A stretch of DNA of 64,000 nt from VXYK01 sp965221585. Lineage in GTDB: Bacteria > Actinomycetota > Acidimicrobiia > Acidimicrobiales > Aldehydirespiratoraceae. Position 1 is the stretch's first letter. Each line of letters starts with the position of its first letter. The stretch lies in NCBI GenBank assembly GCA_965221585.1, contig OZ244898.1:62001-126000 (forward strand), read 5' to 3'. A program made the translations under genes and the position numbers. Under the pieces are notes generated by a model that was given only the letters and a program-made list of their open reading frames with translations, was not told where the DNA came from and ran no database searches. Below, piece by piece: positions 60,474 to 64,000 of the stretch.

Positions 60474-61421
60474 ATGACTGAGCGCGCTTATGACCCGGAG
60501 TTTCTTGAGGTGCTGCCGTTGCTGCCCTCGTTGGCAGGTTTTTCTGATCTCGACGAGATTCAGGAGTTGCGGGAGCAGATGGGGATGTTCGGTCCCGAAG
60601 TCGAGCCTCGTGACGACGTGATCCGTGAGGACTGCACAGTTGCCGGGTTCGAAGGTGATCCCGATGTGCCGGTCCGGATTTACCGCCCGAGCGCAGCCGG
60701 ATCAGGGCCTCTGCCTGCAGTGCTGGAGATCCATGGTGGAGGGTTCATGATCGGGTCGATCGAGATGATGGACCCATGGTGTGATCGTGTGGCCGCAGAG
60801 TTCCCGGCACTGGTTGTGTCTGTGGAGTACCGTCTAGCCCCCGAACACCCTTTCCCGGCGGCGATCCATGACTGTTATGCGGCGCTCGTGTGGTTGGCCG
60901 ACAATGCCGAGGAGCTGGGTGTGGACCGTGATCGCATTGCTGTCGCCGGCCAGAGCGCCGGTGGTGGTCTGGCTGCCGGGACGGCGCTGTTTGCCCGTGA
61001 CCGGGGCGGACCACAGTTGTGCTTCCAACTGTTGGAGATACCCGAGCTAGACCATCGGCTTGAGACGCCGTCGATGACACAGTTCGACGACACACCGTTG
61101 TGGAACAGGCCCAACGCCGTCTGGAGCTGGAAGCACTACCTGGGTCCGGACCACGAAGGGTCCGTGTCGCCGTACGCGTCGCCGTCGGTCGCTGAGGACC
61201 TCTCGGGCCTGCCATCGGCTTTCGTGTCGGTGATGGAGTTCGATCCCTTGCGCGACGAGGGGTTGATCTATGCAATGCGCCTGCTCGAAGCGGGTGTGTC
61301 GACCGAGATCCACGCCTACCCGGGAACGTTCCACGGATCCGCGATGATCGCGAACGCGCAGGTCAGCCTCAACAGCGCCCGCGACGCATCGGCTGCGCTG
61401 CGCAAAGCCCTCGGCGTCTAG
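60474..61421 (+). CDS. Alpha/beta hydrolase, hormone-sensitive-lipase-type esterase
   Basis: 315 residues from ATG 60474, chosen because it follows a TACGGT box; codons back to 60432 lie in the terminator region. HGGGF oxyanion motif, nucleophile Ser in GQSAGGG, acid in EFDPLRDEG and His in TFHGS make a complete catalytic set. Cleaves small esters; the physiological substrate is unknown. Convergent with the phosphotransferase gene, 10 bases apart. Confidence 0.9.
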   Translation: MTERAYDPEFLEVLPLLPSLAGFSDLDEIQELREQMGMFGPEVEPRDDVIREDCTVAGFEGDPDVPVRIYRPSAAGSGPLPAVLEIHGGGFMIGSIEMMDPWCDRVAAEFPALVVSVEYRLAPEHPFPAAIHDCYAALVWLADNAEELGVDRDRIAVAGQSAGGGLAAGTALFARDRGGPQLCFQLLEIPELDHRLETPSMTQFDDTPLWNRPNAVWSWKHYLGPDHEGSVSPYASPSVAEDLSGLPSAFVSVMEFDPLRDEGLIYAMRLLEAGVSTEIHAYPGTFHGSAMIANAQVSLNSARDASAALRKALGV

Positions 61422-61431
61422 ACGAACAGGC

Positions 61432-62535
61432 TCAGTCGAGGAGGAACTCGGTGGCGCTGTGGTCGTCGATGGCGGTCATTGCCCGGTTGAACATGTCGAC
61501 GATGAGAGCCCGTGCCCGATCGTTGACGAGTTCTATGTTCCCTGCCTGGATCGGGTAGCAGAGACAGAACATGGCGGTCGCACGGTAGTCGTCCATCAAC
61601 ATGTCCCGGTCGTGGGTTACACCGGCGGCCTCCAGTTCAGCGAGGTAGGCGTCGATGAGCGCTGCCTCATGAGTTCTGCGGTCTTCTACGGTCAGGCTCT
61701 GCGTCATGAAGTAGCCGAGGTCGTAGGCGAACGGTCCCTTGGCACAGACCTGCCAGTCGATGGCTGTGACTGTGCCGGCTCCAGAATCGGAGGCAGTGGA
61801 GAAGAACAGGTTGTCGAGCCGGTAGTCGCCATGGACCAGGGTGATCGGACGGCCCTCCTTGACTGTCAGCAGTGAACGGACCGACCCGCCGAAGCGCTCC
61901 ATGATCGCCGCCAGCTCGCCGGATATGAGTTCAGGGAACAAGCGTTGGAACGGTTCCCAAGAGTCCGCCAGTCCTTGGATCACTCCTTCGGGATTGGGCG
62001 AGTCCGAACCGAACGGCACCCAGGCGAAGTCGGGGTCGTCGAACAGCGGCGAGTCCGCGAACCTTGCGTGGTGCCGAGCAATGTTCTGCACCGTGAGCAG
62101 CGCCGCGTCGAACGGGCAGCCGTCGACCTGGCTGTACACGGTGGCCTCGCCTATGTCTTCGAGAAGCAAAACGAAGTCGTCGGTCTCGGGGTTGTGGTCG
62201 GCTGCGTAACAGGCGGGTGTGGGGATCGGGGTGAGTGCTGCGAAGTTGCGGTAGAACCCGATCTCCTTCTCGTAGAAGCGAAAGACCCGCGACACATAGC
62301 GGGCCTGGGCGTCGCTCGATGCGAGTTTCGCCACGACGGTCTCCGGACCCGCCCCGTTGCTGTCGTAGCGCAGCGACAGGCGGTACAGCAGCCCCATGAT
62401 CCCGATTCCCATACCGATGGGTTCGATGTCGAAGTCACTCACCTGCGAACCGGAGGCGAGAGCGCCCGATGAGCGCAGCGTCTCGGTGAGCCAGGGTGCG
62501 GTCACTTCGTCGATAACGGTTGGAAACGTTGCCAT
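61432..62535 (-). CDS. Phosphotransferase (aminoglycoside/ecdysteroid-kinase-like fold)
   Basis: 367 residues, paralogue of the protein at 14785-15870. Catalytic loop HGDYRLDNLFF and metal-binding AIDWQ are intact; VVAKLAS near residue 70 provides the ATP-site Lys. Substrate unknown; proteins of this group often neighbour CoA- and steroid-type metabolism genes in Actinobacteria. TATTGT lies nine bases before the ATG. Confidence 0.82.
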   Translation of the reverse strand: MATFPTVIDEVTAPWLTETLRSSGALASGSQVSDFDIEPIGMGIGIMGLLYRLSLRYDSNGAGPETVVAKLASSDAQARYVSRVFRFYEKEIGFYRNFAALTPIPTPACYAADHNPETDDFVLLLEDIGEATVYSQVDGCPFDAALLTVQNIARHHARFADSPLFDDPDFAWVPFGSDSPNPEGVIQGLADSWEPFQRLFPELISGELAAIMERFGGSVRSLLTVKEGRPITLVHGDYRLDNLFFSTASDSGAGTVTAIDWQVCAKGPFAYDLGYFMTQSLTVEDRRTHEAALIDAYLAELEAAGVTHDRDMLMDDYRATAMFCLCYPIQAGNIELVNDRARALIVDMFNRAMTAIDDHSATEFLLD

Positions 62536-62544
62536 TGCGCTCGA

Positions 62545-62550
62545 ACAATA
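62545..62550 (-). promoter_or_regulatory. -10 box of the phosphotransferase gene
   Basis: TATTGT (62550 to 62545) ends nine bases before ATG 62535. Confidence 0.35.
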
Positions 62551-62593
62551 GCCGCGACCGATGCTGCGGGTACTGGGTATGGGGTGTTGGGCG

Positions 62594-62599
62594 TAGAGT
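62594..62599 (+). promoter_or_regulatory. -10 box of the fused molybdenum hydroxylase gene
   Basis: TAGAGT ends six bases before ATG 62606; leaderless arrangement. Confidence 0.5.
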
Positions 62600-62605
62600 C
62601 AGCCG

Positions 62606-64000
62606 ATGGGATCAAGCGAGGCCGTGAGTTTCGTCGTCAACGGCCGTCTGGTCACCGTTGACGACGAGGTTGCCGCAACGGCGACTCTGCTTGACGTCCT
62701 GCGTGACGATCTCCGGCTCAGTTCGGTCAAGGACGGCTGCAGCCCGCAGGGGCAGTGCGGCTGCTGCACGGTACTGGTCGACGGTGCGCCTCGGGTGTCA
62801 TGCGTTACCCCGGCGCGGCGGGTCCGTGACCGCGCGATCACCACCCTTGAAGGTCTTGGCGACGAGGTGGTCGGGGCTTGGGCTGATTCGTTCGCCTCGG
62901 CGGGCGGCAGCCAGTGCGGGTTCTGCACGCCTGGCATCATCTGCCGTTTCGAGGGGTTGCGCGCCAAGGGCGCGGCCCACGATGACCGTGAGGCTGCAGC
63001 CAAGGCTTTGCAAGCACATCTGTGCCGGTGCACCGGCTGGCAACCTGTGGTGGACGCCTGGGTGGCGTTCGGCGGCTGTGCCCTGGCGCCCGGACAGCCT
63101 GTCGACGTTCGCACGGCCGCCGGTCGAGGCGACGCGGCCCGCAGAGCGAGAATTGAAGGGGGTGTGCCGCAGTCGGTGGGCCCAGCGGTGGCGCTGGGAC
63201 GTGGTGGTTTCGCGGACGACACTGCCCCTGGCGATGCGCTCGTAGCAGTCTTGGCGAACGATGAAGCACAATCGTTCGAGCAACGATGGGTGCTGGGGGA
63301 GACTCGGGCTGAAGCGTTGCGTCTTGCGGGCAAGGTGCAGGGCCGCCGCACCACAGCGGTGTTCGAACCGCCGATCGAGGTGCCTGACGGCGATTTCGAC
63401 CTGACGCTTCGCACCTCGTGGGTCGAACCGGCCTACCTCGAGACCGATGCGTCGTGGTGCAACCCGGGAGGTGAGCCGGTGACGCCGTTGGCGAACGGGG
63501 GAGCGTTCGGGGCGAAACAATCGAGCGAAGTAGCCGAAGTGGCGCGGCGCCTGGCGAACGAGGCGGGACGGCCGGTGCGTGTGCTGTACTCGCGTGAGGA
63601 CTCGGTGCGACTGGGCCCCAAGCGCCCACCGATCGCCGCAGGGATCAACCGTGACGGAACGGGGGTTGTCCGAGTCGCGCGAACACCCGGGATCGCCGAG
63701 GCGATCACCGAGGTTGCCCCCGGTCTGGTGGTGCAGGAAGTGGACATCGCCGGTCCACCGACCAGCGCGGCCATCCGCGGCGCGGGCTGGGTCGAGGCGA
63801 CGGTTCTGCTAGCCGGGGCACGCGGCGAGGTCGGATGGATCACCGCTCCGGACGGAGGGAAGGCGACCGCTTCGGTCAAAGCCGATGGAACGCTGGAGGT
63901 CTCGGTCCGTTGCGGGGCTGTGCTCGATGAGACTGTTCTGCGCTCGTACTGCGCCGGAGCTGCACATATGGCCCTGTCCTGGGTGACCAGCGAGAGCCTC
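62606..64000 (+). CDS. Fused [2Fe-2S] and molybdenum-hydroxylase protein (3' truncated)
   Basis: 465 residues visible, open to the right edge. Residues 1-155 are the small subunit of the xanthine dehydrogenase/CO dehydrogenase family. The plant-type [2Fe-2S] site is Cys45, 51, 53/54 and 66 (GCSPQGQCGCC, with one residue more than the common spacing), and the second site is CGFC and CRC. The chain continues without break into parts of the Mo-binding large subunit: AYLETDASW, the pocket motif GGAFGAK and GRPVRVLYSREDS. The N-terminal third of a normal large subunit appears condensed to about 100 residues. Such domains are usually separate chains. The substrate is unknown. Confidence 0.85.
   Translation, partial: MGSSEAVSFVVNGRLVTVDDEVAATATLLDVLRDDLRLSSVKDGCSPQGQCGCCTVLVDGAPRVSCVTPARRVRDRAITTLEGLGDEVVGAWADSFASAGGSQCGFCTPGIICRFEGLRAKGAAHDDREAAAKALQAHLCRCTGWQPVVDAWVAFGGCALAPGQPVDVRTAAGRGDAARRARIEGGVPQSVGPAVALGRGGFADDTAPGDALVAVLANDEAQSFEQRWVLGETRAEALRLAGKVQGRRTTAVFEPPIEVPDGDFDLTLRTSWVEPAYLETDASWCNPGGEPVTPLANGGAFGAKQSSEVAEVARRLANEAGRPVRVLYSREDSVRLGPKRPPIAAGINRDGTGVVRVARTPGIAEAITEVAPGLVVQEVDIAGPPTSAAIRGAGWVEATVLLAGARGEVGWITAPDGGKATASVKADGTLEVSVRCGAVLDETVLRSYCAGAAHMALSWVTSESL

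Overview
The window is GC-rich chromosomal DNA, densely packed with genes on both strands, from an actinobacterium, most likely the class Acidimicrobiia. The evidence is a WhiB regulator, a PPOX/F420-type protein, two ArsA-like ATPases beside nfeD and whiB, Actinobacteria-style complex I genes, and many genes that start directly behind a TANNNT box with no room for a leader. The class-level placement is inference; no rRNA is present to confirm it.

Bases 1-27623 hold two complete-looking respiratory complex I gene clusters in tandem on the + strand. The first (C-terminal end of nuoC, then D-E-F-G-H-I-J-K-L-M-N) is of the classical NADH-oxidising 14-subunit type; its nuoA, nuoB and most of nuoC lie to the left of the window. 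The second (nuoA-B-C-D-H-I-J-K-L-M-N) lacks the NADH-input module NuoEFG, so it should take electrons from another donor such as ferredoxin or reduced F420. Its NuoD is also altered at residues that line the quinone site. Two unrelated genes (a phosphotransferase-fold protein and a beta-rich unknown) sit between the clusters. A MidA/NDUFAF7-type methyltransferase follows the second cluster directly, and the NuoD of that cluster keeps the arginine that NDUFAF7 methylates in mitochondria.

Bases 28800-50300 are mixed: a SnoaL-like protein, a DUF4349 lipoprotein, a molybdopterin oxidoreductase, an HD protein that looks like the back half of a CCA-adding enzyme, asd, three exported proteins with internal repeats (one with three SLH-like segments and 14 RCC1-like repeats), a nitroreductase, a HyuA-like protein, a flavin reductase-like protein, a membrane-anchored sulfite-oxidase-fold protein, and a lipid/ketone oxidation group (fatty-acid hydroxylase, Baeyer-Villiger-type monooxygenase, short-chain dehydrogenase). 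A tRNA-Pro(CGG) lies at 50231-50304.

Bases 50300-64000 carry a receiver-like protein divergent from a STAS protein, the ArsA-ArsA/NfeD/WhiB group, selB-selA for selenocysteine insertion, an FxsA-like protein, Mrp and an A-type iron-sulfur carrier (divergent), an esterase, a second phosphotransferase, and at the right edge the start of an unusual fused molybdenum hydroxylase whose frame stays open to the end of the window. No intergenic stretch exceeds about 200 bases, and no CRISPR array, insertion sequence or integrase was seen.
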